From: an uncultured Gammaproteobacteria bacterium
GTDB taxonomy: Bacteria > Pseudomonadota > Gammaproteobacteria > Arenicellales > Poriferihabitantaceae
NCBI GenBank assembly: GCA_947259885.1
Contig: CAMYNW010000034.1
Location: 1-32,063, forward strand
DNA: 32,063 nt
Direction of reading: 5' to 3'
Positions 23,771 through 31,465 of this stretch are shown piece after piece. The position numbers were made by a program, and so were the translations under genes. Under the pieces are notes generated by a model. It was not told where the DNA came from and made no database searches. It saw nothing but the letters and a program-made list of their open reading frames with translations. Within the stretch, counting starts at the first letter, position 1; the number at the start of each line of letters is the position of its first letter.

Positions 23771-24214
23771 TTACCGGGTTTCAGGCCAGTATTTCTCATC
23801 AATCGAGCCAGAAACCGCCCAGTTGATGTTATTGCGTGAGCCTACGGTAGCGCTAAAAAATACTGTACCGGCAGACGCATCACCAAGTTTTGTACTGTCT
23901 TTCAAGCTTACTGTGACAACTCCGTTAGCAACACTAAGCGATTGAACATAGTCACCCTCATAGGAGAGAGGGAACTGCGCGAGTCGAGCCATAGAGCCAA
24001 GCGCAATCGGCATATTGCCATTCTCGCTGTAATAAACCGCAACTTCTGTCTTTACAGGATAGAAGACACTGGCAGATTCACTAACCCGGGTACGAATCGT
24101 GTAATCACGATATGCCGGCACCGCGATGGAAGCCAGAATGCCTATAATGGTTACCACAATCATTAATTCGATCAGGGTAAAACCGCTCTGCTTTTTCGAT
24201 TTTTGGAAGATCAT
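23771..24214 (-). CDS. pilA: Type IV major pilin PilA
   Basis: The 147-aa prepilin has a short basic leader MIFQKSKKQSG, the prepilin peptidase site G-FTLIEL with the conserved Glu5, and a hydrophobic N-terminal helix ending in IAVPAYRDYTIRTRV. The globular part has no cysteine, whereas many major pilins have a C-terminal disulfide loop. It is monocistronic: a sigma-54 promoter in front and two terminators behind. PilSR is coded 2 kb away. AAAGG lies nine bases before the ATG. It is probably the PilR-controlled major subunit; a minor pilin is less likely given the strong signals. Confidence 0.93.
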   Translation of the reverse strand: MIFQKSKKQSGFTLIELMIVVTIIGILASIAVPAYRDYTIRTRVSESASVFYPVKTEVAVYYSENGNMPIALGSMARLAQFPLSYEGDYVQSLSVANGVVTVSLKDSTKLGDASAGTVFFSATVGSRNNINWAVSGSIDEKYWPETR

Positions 24215-24280
24215 TTTATATTACCTTTAGTTTTAAATTTAGATTCAGATGAGGAAATACCCCCGCCTACCCAGATTGAA

Positions 24281-24296
24281 AGCAATTGCTGTGCCA
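24281..24296 (-). promoter_or_regulatory. Sigma-54 promoter of pilA
   Basis: The minus strand reads TGGCAC, five bases, TTGCT, a full match to the sigma-54 consensus TGGCAC-N5-TTGCW. The predicted start is near 24270, giving a leader of about 56 bases before pilA. A PilR gene is present in the window to activate it. Confidence 0.92.
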
Positions 24297-24460
24297 GAAA
24301 ATCACGACAGGTAACAGAAATTCACAAAAAATACAATTATACCTATATTTTTCAATATCTTATGTGAGTAGTTCTCACTTTTTAACTCACTATTTTTATT
24401 CTTTTGACCCTTGTTAGCTGGCACAGCGATTGTCCTTCTTCCCGGAAAAACTCTAATTTT

Positions 24461-24475
24461 TGACAAAATTTGTCA
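24461..24475. promoter_or_regulatory. Palindrome upstream of pilA, candidate PilR activator site
   Basis: TGACAAA-A-TTTGTCA is a perfect inverted repeat centred about 195 bases upstream of the predicted pilA start. A further TGACA half-site lies at 24483-24487 and another TGTC at 24431-24434. PilR sites in Pseudomonas contain TGTC cores. A one-mismatch IHF-like site (24350-24362) lies between this and the promoter, as expected for enhancer looping. Function is inferred. Confidence 0.5.
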
Positions 24476-24630
24476 TACCCGGTGACATTTAGGGGCAATA
24501 ATTTAGGGACAATAATTCAGCCTGAAATGCTAGAATTTGTTAGATTCCGTCCCTAGCGGCCGCCTGTCCTCACTTAGATCGAGGCACTGTATTCTTTCCC
24601 TGCTTTGACGCAAATAAAAAACTAATAATC

Positions 24631-25503
24631 ATGAACGTGGCCAAGAACTTATCCATCGTGTTGCCTGCTAAAGACGAAGCAGTCAATCTCGCTGCACACT
24701 TGACGGAAATCCGATCGCTTTACCCAGATTCCGAGTTAATTGTCATTAACGATGGATCTACGGATGATACCGCACTCATTGCAAGAGACAATGGCGCAAC
24801 GGTGGTAGACCATCCTTACAGCATGGGAAATGGCGCAGCCATCAAAACCGGAGCAAGGATGGCGACCAGGAAATATCTGCTTTTTATGGATGCAGATGGT
24901 CAACATCAACCAGCAGACATTACGAAGCTGATGGAGGCTCTTGATCAGGGCTATAAAATGGTGATTGGCGCTAGAAATCCCGCATCGCACGCATCCAAGT
25001 CGAGACGTGCAATGAACTTTGTTTACAATAAAATTGCGTCCATGATGACCGGGTTTAAAATTTTAGATCTGACCTCTGGATTCAGAATTGTAGAAGCAAA
25101 ATTATTTCGTCAATTCCTCTATCTTCTTCCAAATAGCTTCTCGTATCCTACTACCATTACCATGGCTTTCTTGCGATCAGGCCTGCCGATAAAATACATA
25201 TGGATTGAAGCTAAGAAACGAGAAGGCAAGAGCAAAATACGCCATATTCATGACGGAGTTCGATTTTTTATAATAATTTTAAAAGTGGGCGCACTATTCT
25301 CACCAATGCGGTTATTTCTTCCCATCAGTGGAGCAATTTTTCTGACCGGGATTGGGTACTACGCGTTTACATATATTACGCAGAGCCGCTTCACCAATAT
25401 GAGCGCGGTTCTGTTTCTAGCATCACTGTTGATTTTTCTGATCGGGATCATTGGAGAACAGATATCTTCACTTCATTACCAGGTGTCACAGAAAGAAGAG
25501 TAA
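24631..25503 (+). CDS. GT2 glycosyltransferase, polyprenyl-phosphate sugar synthase type
   Basis: The 290-aa GT-A enzyme has VLPAKDEAVNLAAHL near the N-terminus, VINDGSTDDT (the nucleotide-sugar aspartates), FMDADGQHQPADI with the metal-binding DxD, and SGFRI. Two membrane helices sit at the C-terminus (about 220-280). This is the dolichol-phosphate mannose synthase (DPM1)-like plan, which loads a sugar on undecaprenyl phosphate for use by GT-C enzymes. The GT-C-like gene beside pilA would be a plausible user. It starts the plus-strand glycan genes, divergent from pilA. Confidence 0.85.
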   Translation: MNVAKNLSIVLPAKDEAVNLAAHLTEIRSLYPDSELIVINDGSTDDTALIARDNGATVVDHPYSMGNGAAIKTGARMATRKYLLFMDADGQHQPADITKLMEALDQGYKMVIGARNPASHASKSRRAMNFVYNKIASMMTGFKILDLTSGFRIVEAKLFRQFLYLLPNSFSYPTTITMAFLRSGLPIKYIWIEAKKREGKSKIRHIHDGVRFFIIILKVGALFSPMRLFLPISGAIFLTGIGYYAFTYITQSRFTNMSAVLFLASLLIFLIGIIGEQISSLHYQVSQKEE

Positions 25504-25545
25504 CCGCCACTGCTTTCGCGACATTGCTGCTAATTTCATTTGCTC

Positions 25546-26742
25546 ATGAAGCCAAAAATCCTGGTTCTTGCCTCGACTTTTCCTCGCGATGAAAAAGATA
25601 AAGAACCCAGATTCATTGCTGATTTATGCTCAGAACTTACCACGGCTTTTGATATAACAGTATTAACTCAGCATAGACCAGGGACCGCGGCACAAGAGAC
25701 GAAAAACGGCTATGAAGTGTTTCGATTCCGGTATGCGCCAGAATCGTTAGAGCTACTCTCCGAGAACGGGGGATTTTCCGCTTCTCTCAAAAAAAACAAA
25801 TTTCTGTGGCTTTTAGTTCCTTTCTTTTTGCTCAGTCAGATTCTGTCAATTCGAAAGCATCTTAAATCAAAAAACTATTCGGCAATTCATGCACATTGGC
25901 TGATCCCGCAAGGTTTAGCTGCTGTACTGGCAAACAAAACTATTGTTAGATCAATTCCAATAGTTTGCACCGGTCACGGAGCAGATATATTCGGTCTACA
26001 GGGTAAGCTACTCAATCAGATAAAAAAATGGGTAATCGATCATAGTGCCGCTGTTTCTGTCGTAAGCCAGTCGATGAAAGAGTATCTGGAGTCGAAATTA
26101 GGGATAAATTCAGAGAAGATTAGCGTGATTCCTATGGGTACCGACCTGACAGGAGTTTTCGTTTCAAGAGATATAGATCGAATTCCCGGAAAAATTGTTT
26201 TTGTTGGCCGACTCGTAGAGAAAAAAGGCGTAAAACATATTATCCAAATTATCCCGTCACTAGCATCTGAAGTTGAAAATCTAAAGCTTATTATTGCTGG
26301 CACCGGTCCAGAGCGTGAGACGCTTGAAAAGCAGGTAAAAGATTTATGTGCTGAAGAGTATGTCGATTTCGTCGGCTCTCAAGATCACGCCAGTCTCGCC
26401 CAACTATTTTCAAGTTCTCAAATTTGTGTCTTCCCATTTGTTCAGGCTTCAGACGGAGATATGGAAGGTTTTGGACTTGTAATAGTTGAAGCTATGGGGT
26501 GTAAGTGTCCTGTAGTCGTCGGTAATGTTCCTGCTGTTAAGGATATCGTTTTGAATATGAATACTGGACTCATATGTGATTCAAAAAACACGAATCAACT
26601 GAAAGAAAAAATTTTAAATCTACTCGGAAATGAGGAGCTGAGAAATCAACTCGCGGAAAGCGCCTATCACCACGTTCATCAAAATTTCTCTTGGGAGATC
26701 ATCGGTAAACAGTACGCAGAAATACTTGCGGGTAGCGCTTAA
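25546..26742 (+). CDS. GT4 family glycosyltransferase
   Basis: The 398-aa GT-B enzyme begins MKPKILVLASTFPRDEKDKEPRF. It contains the acceptor-side HAHWLIPQGL and TGHGADI, and then the GT4 nucleotide-sugar domain with IVFVGRLVEKKG, LIIAGTGPER and the EGFGLVIVEAM glutamate motif (D-G-D-M-E-G-F-G). ATG 25546 was preferred to TTG 25540. It would add a sugar to a growing surface or lipid-linked glycan in the cytoplasm. Donor and acceptor are unknown. It follows the GT2 gene by 42 bases, so likely co-transcribed. Confidence 0.88.
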   Translation: MKPKILVLASTFPRDEKDKEPRFIADLCSELTTAFDITVLTQHRPGTAAQETKNGYEVFRFRYAPESLELLSENGGFSASLKKNKFLWLLVPFFLLSQILSIRKHLKSKNYSAIHAHWLIPQGLAAVLANKTIVRSIPIVCTGHGADIFGLQGKLLNQIKKWVIDHSAAVSVVSQSMKEYLESKLGINSEKISVIPMGTDLTGVFVSRDIDRIPGKIVFVGRLVEKKGVKHIIQIIPSLASEVENLKLIIAGTGPERETLEKQVKDLCAEEYVDFVGSQDHASLAQLFSSSQICVFPFVQASDGDMEGFGLVIVEAMGCKCPVVVGNVPAVKDIVLNMNTGLICDSKNTNQLKEKILNLLGNEELRNQLAESAYHHVHQNFSWEIIGKQYAEILAGSA

Positions 26743-26775
26743 GAGTGGAGTGATGAAGTCTCCCTCAAAAACAGT

Positions 26776-26795
26776 AGTACCTTAGAGTACTTTTT
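26776..26795 (+). terminator. Weak terminator after the GT4 gene
   Basis: AGTAC (26776-26780), loop CTTAGA and GTACT (26887-type arm at 26787-26791) are followed by TTTT. The stem is short and AU-rich, so this is tentative. Confidence 0.4.
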
Positions 26796-27157
26796 AACAG
26801 TTAGGAGCAAGCCATCCGCGGACTGTCGCCCTATTAGTATTCGATATAGTGTGTCGCCATCTCGTTTCACGACACACGCCTTGTCGCCGGTCAGATAGAT
26901 TTTAGCCTGCATCAAAGCATTTCACGCAATCGTATCGATTGATTGATAAGTCTCTATCAGACAACATGTGTTTTATAATTATTAGTGCAAATCTGTAGGG
27001 CCATAATATTCGAATGACAAAGTGTTCGATATGTTCCCCCAATATTTCTAGTGATTATCTCTAACATTATTTATCTCCGAATATCGAACAATCATATCGG
27101 ATAGGACCATAATAATTTTTCTTCGTAATTCACCAATACGCCTGATTTGACAGCTAA
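26796..27157. other. Gene-free AT-rich stretch with short inverted repeats
   Basis: No gene is supported here. Two inverted repeats are visible. GTGTGTCG (26849-26856) pairs with CGACACAC (26870-26877). GTTCGATAT (27024-27032) pairs with ATATCGAAC (27081-27089). The second pair lies just ahead of the truncated glycosyltransferase and may be left over from its promoter region or from a former mobile-element end. Confidence 0.5.
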
Positions 27158-27475
27158 ATGCGAATTATTGTTCTGACTAAAAGGCAGTACACAAATAAAG
27201 ACAGAATTGACGAACAATACGGTCGATTGAGGGAAATTCCTTTGGCACTTGCTGATTGCGGCGATGACATAACAGGTATTTGTTTAAGTTACAAAGCGAA
27301 GAATGATATTCTTTATACGGCACGCAGTGAAAATGGTAATCGTGCTCGATGGTACAGCATAAATTCCGGGCGATTTTTAATATTTGGTTGCATAAGGTAT
27401 TTATTTGTTGCTATTCGGCTAATATGGAAGACGAAGCCAGATGTTGTTTGGTCTTGCTCTGACACACTTTCATGA
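27158..27475 (+). pseudogene. Truncated glycosyltransferase, N-terminal 105 residues only
   Basis: The frame starts MRIIVLTKRQYTNKDRIDEQYGR and closely follows the start of the intact GT4 gene at 28905 (KRQYxxKDxxDxQYGRxxEIP, ITGxCLSY, WYSxN, CSD), then stops at 105 aa. The intact relative has 373 aa. The coding homology ends at SCSDTLS, about where the partner reads GCSDSMH, so the remaining two-thirds were lost. The two genes point toward each other but are diverged at DNA level, so this is not a recent duplicate. Likely non-functional. Confidence 0.8.
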
Positions 27476-27783
27476 CGGGCAGTAACGCTTGGTGAATCCG
27501 GCCGTGGAGTATAGCGGGCCCGTTGCAGATAAAACTATTGTCAATGTCAGCTTCAGGACGCCTGTAATACCGCCTGTCCTAAAGTTACTCCTTTAGCATT
27601 CCACGGTCCGTGACAGATAATGTGTGATAGATACGGTATTCGTGCCCACGTTGCATAGCTCCTGTTTTTTAGTCTCGCCAATATTAATTTTGAGGTGGGG
27701 TGAATATAAGCAATATTTTGGTTTCTCGAGTAGTCGGCCTCCATAGCTTATGTTTGCATCCCGCCGGCAGAAGCTCCTTGTTG
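27476..27783. other. Non-coding junction between the truncated and intact glycosyltransferases
   Basis: No continuous homology to the missing part of the upstream glycosyltransferase was seen in any frame. Minus-strand frames of 60-90 codons exist but show no recognisable motif. A small inverted repeat CTAAAG (27579-27584) and CTTTAG (27591-27596) is present. Probably a deletion scar. Confidence 0.5.
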
Positions 27784-28905
27784 TTAATCACCGTCCTGAA
27801 TAATCTGTCTAATAAAGGATTCCAGTTCACCAGCCCTGTCTTCCCAATCGGGAATCGGTAGATCGGGAATCCGGGGATGAGACAGCAAGCCTTCAATGCC
27901 AGTGGCAAGCGATTCAGGATCGCCCGGTTGGTACAGGGCATAGTAGTCTGATCCAAGCATATCCTTCATCGTGCCCACTGAACTTGAAATAATCGGTATA
28001 TTGCAAGCGAGCATTTCGAAAAACTTTTGTGGGTAACAGTACCTGCCGAATTCCGAGTCCAGATTGCAGATTACCCCTACGTCCAGTGCTCTATATAATG
28101 TCGCCACATCCGAGTGCCTGAGGATGCCCAGGTCGTGAGTTTGGTCACCGACCGGGATTTTCACGCGACCATTCCGCGGCCCGGCGATTACCAGCTGGAT
28201 ATCGCAATTTTGCTTTCTCAAGGTCTCAAAAGCTGCGTAGAGTGATTGTATATCGCGATTTTTGTGCAATGCCCCAGCCGTTCCTACCAAAAGTCCATTG
28301 TTGGGAAGCCCGAGTAGACGCCTGGAGGATGACTGGTCTCCGGGATTAAACAAATCTCTATTAATTGCATTTCCTAAAACTATGATGGGCTGTGACAAGC
28401 TATGCCGATCCAGCATATATCTGCGGAGTCGATCACTCACCGTGCAGATACCATCCGCCTCTTTCAGTGCACGAACGAAGCCGGCGCGGATGCCTGGAAG
28501 TGATGTTGCACCGTAACTGTGAAAGTTGTCATATAAATCGATCAGAAGTTTTGTCTTGTGCCGTCTTGCAAAATGCGCTGCCAGGATCGCATGCATGCTG
28601 TCTGAGCAACCGCAGATAATATCGGGTCTAGTGGCTTCAATTATTCTGTCGAGTTGTGTCATATACCGAACCAGCCCAAGCACCTTCATGGTTCCCAGAT
28701 TAACCGAGTACCATAAAGGTGCCTCCGACGCATTTGCCTGGTCGTTGAAGAGATACTCCTTCCGCTTCCTATAGCTCAAGCAAAGCCCCGTTATTGTGTG
28801 CCCCTTTTTGGCCAATATCTTGGGAATCTCGTAGAAGCGCCCGTACTGATCATCGAGGAGATCCTTTCCCATGTATTGGCGCTTACTCAGGAAAAGTATG
28901 TTCAT
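27784..28905 (-). CDS. GT4-like glycosyltransferase
   Basis: The 373-aa GT-B enzyme begins MNILFLSKRQYMGKDLLDDQ. It has DIICGCSDSMHAILA and LIDLYDNFHSYGATS in the acceptor domain, GTAGALHKNRDIQSLY and LVIAGPRNG in the donor domain, and YPQKFFEMLACNIPIISSSVG, where the GT4 E-x(7)-E region is replaced by K-F-F-E. It overlaps nothing but starts three bases after the end of the broken ABC exporter gene, so the two formed one operon. Probably acts in capsule, O-antigen or glycoprotein glycan assembly. Substrate unknown. Confidence 0.85.
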   Translation of the reverse strand: MNILFLSKRQYMGKDLLDDQYGRFYEIPKILAKKGHTITGLCLSYRKRKEYLFNDQANASEAPLWYSVNLGTMKVLGLVRYMTQLDRIIEATRPDIICGCSDSMHAILAAHFARRHKTKLLIDLYDNFHSYGATSLPGIRAGFVRALKEADGICTVSDRLRRYMLDRHSLSQPIIVLGNAINRDLFNPGDQSSSRRLLGLPNNGLLVGTAGALHKNRDIQSLYAAFETLRKQNCDIQLVIAGPRNGRVKIPVGDQTHDLGILRHSDVATLYRALDVGVICNLDSEFGRYCYPQKFFEMLACNIPIISSSVGTMKDMLGSDYYALYQPGDPESLATGIEGLLSHPRIPDLPIPDWEDRAGELESFIRQIIQDGD

Positions 28906-28908
28906 GGT

Positions 28909-30480
28909 CTATAGGGGTGAGCTGTCGACATCGTTTGTGACGTCTGCTTTTGGTTCCGGCCTGACACCTCCATCCTCCACAGTGAAGATACAATCCGCAA
29001 TATCCAGGATTTTGTCCCGATGACTGATAAATATAATCATATTGTTTTTACTCATTGCTTTGAGTGAGCGCATTACACTCTCCTCGGTTGCGAAATCGAG
29101 AGCGCTTGTCGCTTCATCCAGGATCAGGACACTGGGGTTGTGATATCGTGCCCGGGCAAGACCAATTCTCTGTCTCTGGCCTCCACTTAGTTGCCGACTG
29201 CGCTCGCCGAGCGTGGTCCTGTAGCCATCACGGAGTTTAACTGCGAGCGTATCTATACAGGCGAGTCTAGCCGCGTTTTCTAGCTTTTCCTGATGTATGT
29301 CATCCGCTGGTATACCAAACGCGATATTTTCCATGAAGGTGCTGTCTGCTATATGCATCTCTTGTGGAATATTGCCAATATTTTATTGCCAGGATGACAC
29401 ATTGCCGGGGCCGATGGTTGCACCATCGATTTCAAGCGACCCCGAGTTAGAAGAGATAAGGCCCAGTATGATATCGATAAACATGGATTTACCGGCACCG
29501 GATTTTCCGGTAAATACGCTGATCGTATTCACCAACATTGTTAGGATTACATCTATTAAGGCCTTAGTGGGCAGGCCTTGGTTGGAAAAGCTTACATTAT
29601 TCAGAGTGATTTTCCCTTGGGGTTTCAGTAGTGATTTATCGTGAATCGGTCCTTCCCATTCGATCGATTTAGTGAGGTCCTCTCGGATGCTCTCGAAAGA
29701 CGGTATGGCGCCTTTGATCTCCGCTGTGGCATGGTAGCTGCGCTGGAACGTCGGTATGAGCCTAAATCCAATCATTCCGTACAAGCCGAGTATGGTGGGC
29801 GAGTCGCCGATTCCGTCTGTGCTTGAATGGATATACAGGGCGATGGGCACGATTCCACAAAATGCGATGGCCTCTATGAAGTAATAGGGCGCCTGTCCGA
29901 GTACGAGATTATTAGCGGTAGCGAGTGCTACTGAACTCGTGTGAACCTTGAATGCATGTTCATATAGGGCTTGCGTGCATGTGAGCTTGATATCCCGCAT
30001 GCCTTCATAGCTCTCGTGCAATAACTTGATGCGATGCTGGTTGTGCGTGGGGATCATCCTGCCGTTGCCACCGATTTTGCTACGGGCAATGCGAAATACA
30101 GCGAAGTAAGCAGAGCCGAGGACCGCGAGAGATACTAAAGCCACCTTGGGATTAAGGGCGAAGAAGAAAACTGCAAGTATACAGATCGAAAATAGCTTTG
30201 CATTGAGCCTCAGGAAGAGACTCACGAGATCCCTGCCAACGCGGTCGCATTCGATTATGACATTGTTTGTCAGTCTCGAGCTGTTATTTGTGTGGTGATA
30301 AAGCAGTGGCTGATGGAGGTAAAATCTGTTCAGTGATTGCGCGAAGTCTGCGCCTATTCTGGTGGCGTATCTATTTAGCAGGAAAAGTTTGAGTATGTGA
30401 CGGGTAGGCAGTATAAAGCATATACCATCTGCTAGAAACAGGGCTAGAAACAGGTCAATGAATCGATAAAGTTGTGTGGA
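28909..30480 (-). pseudogene. ABC exporter of glycan-flippase type, broken by stop codons
   Basis: The minus-strand frame, starting just after a stop at 30481-30483, encodes a membrane domain (RIGADFAQSLNRFYL, NNSSRLTNNVIIE, LLHESYEGMRDIKLT) and an ATPase domain with Walker A GKSGAGKS. At 29383-29385 the frame meets TAA directly after VSSWQ. It continues in the same frame as NIGNIPQEMHIADSTFMENI, with signature LSGGQRQRIGLARA, Walker B VLILDEATSALD and H-loop ISHR. One base change (probably a Lys or Gln codon to TAA) thus splits the ATPase. The usual first membrane helices are missing or out of frame upstream. The style is that of PglK/MsbA-like lipid-linked oligosaccharide flippases. It shares its operon with the GT4 gene downstream. 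Confidence 0.85.
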
Positions 30481-30483
30481 TTA

Positions 30484-30605
30484 TTCTGATGTGGGCCAGT
30501 ATTGATTGAACAAGTACTGAACTTAGTCCACTGCCCAGGGGAATGGAGTGGAGATCATCATTGATTGAAATTTGGTAGGAAAGAATGCGCACGATATTCA
30601 AAAAA
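30484..30605 (-). other. Degraded 5' region of the ABC exporter, junction with the IS91-like remnant
   Basis: Minus-strand translation is interrupted by TAA at 30481-30483 and 30523-30525 in the exporter frame, while another frame stays open (LSSVLVQSILAHI). This is consistent with a frameshifted start of the exporter, but homology here is too weak to be sure. Confidence 0.35.
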
Positions 30606-31465
30606 TTATCGCGACCGTGCGTTGAGATGAGTGTTATGAAAGAAGGGGGTGAGTCGTTTTTGGGGTGCTCTAACGGGATGGGATAATGGGTGTGCCGATT
30701 TACTGTGTTTTTGTAGATAATCTAGGATTTGTTTGATGACTGCCTGCGAGGCCCGACCGGATCTTCGATACAGGCAATAACCTTGACGGTACCGCCGCAA
30801 TGCTGACAGGTTTCAATGTCGATGTTGAACACACGTTTGACGCGTTGTGCCCAGGTCATGGCAGTATGTCGTTGTGCAGGTGATTTAATTTCGTCATTTA
30901 TTGGGGACCCTTGCCCGAGAGCTTTTGGGGTTATTTGGTTTCGCAACCGACTATTAGGCGGAAGCCCGCGCCGCGCGAATACACCATGGAACCGGGTCAA
31001 GTTGGCTCTCGGCTTGGGCACCAGAGCGGCTAAGCTAGCTATGAAATCCAGCGGTTCCAGGACGATATGTGTGGTCCCGTCTCGATAACGAGTTTTGAGC
31101 GTGTAGCGGATATTTCCCTGATTAGTGAGTACCATGCGTTCAGTGGATATGGCCGGTCGGGCAATGTATCGACACAACCGCTACAGCTTACGGCGTTGGT
31201 GTGCTTGGGCTGCGATCCCGGCATGTAAAGAAAAACCGTTTGCATTGACGAGCTTGGGATTGTTGTTGTCTTCCTCCCTGGCTGGAACGGTTTGCAAAGT
31301 GAAGGCTTTGCGACCCGCCTGGGGGCCAAAGGCGATCCGGTAAGTTATGGAATGGCCCAACAAATCGTCCATGGCGGACTCCTCCACAGCGTCCAACTGC
31401 AGGTAACTGTTCTCAAAATCCCGAACCAGCAGACCAACCGATAACGTAGAATATTTTTCGCACAA
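30606..31465 (-). pseudogene. IS91-like (Y2) transposase, C-terminal part, with amber stop and frameshift
   Basis: The minus strand encodes the C-terminal half of an IS91-family transposase: GLLVRDFENSYLQLD, ITYRIAFGPQAGRKAFTLQT, GFSLHAGIAAQAHQRRKL, then an in-frame TAG (31181-31183) where relatives have Glu. The frame continues RLCRYIARPAIS, GTTHIVLEPLDFIASLAALV, RFHGVF and the zinc-finger-like CQHCGGTVKVIACIEDP. Shortly after, the frame shifts, and VIKQILDYLQKH lies in the neighbouring frame ending at 30606. The N-terminal half, with the HUH and tyrosine motifs, is missing at the junction with the IS256-type element. The element is dead. Confidence 0.88.

Noticed and set aside
27553..27744. 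Minus-strand 63-codon open frame
   Set aside because: No motif, no good start signal and no link to neighbours; treated as chance in non-coding DNA.
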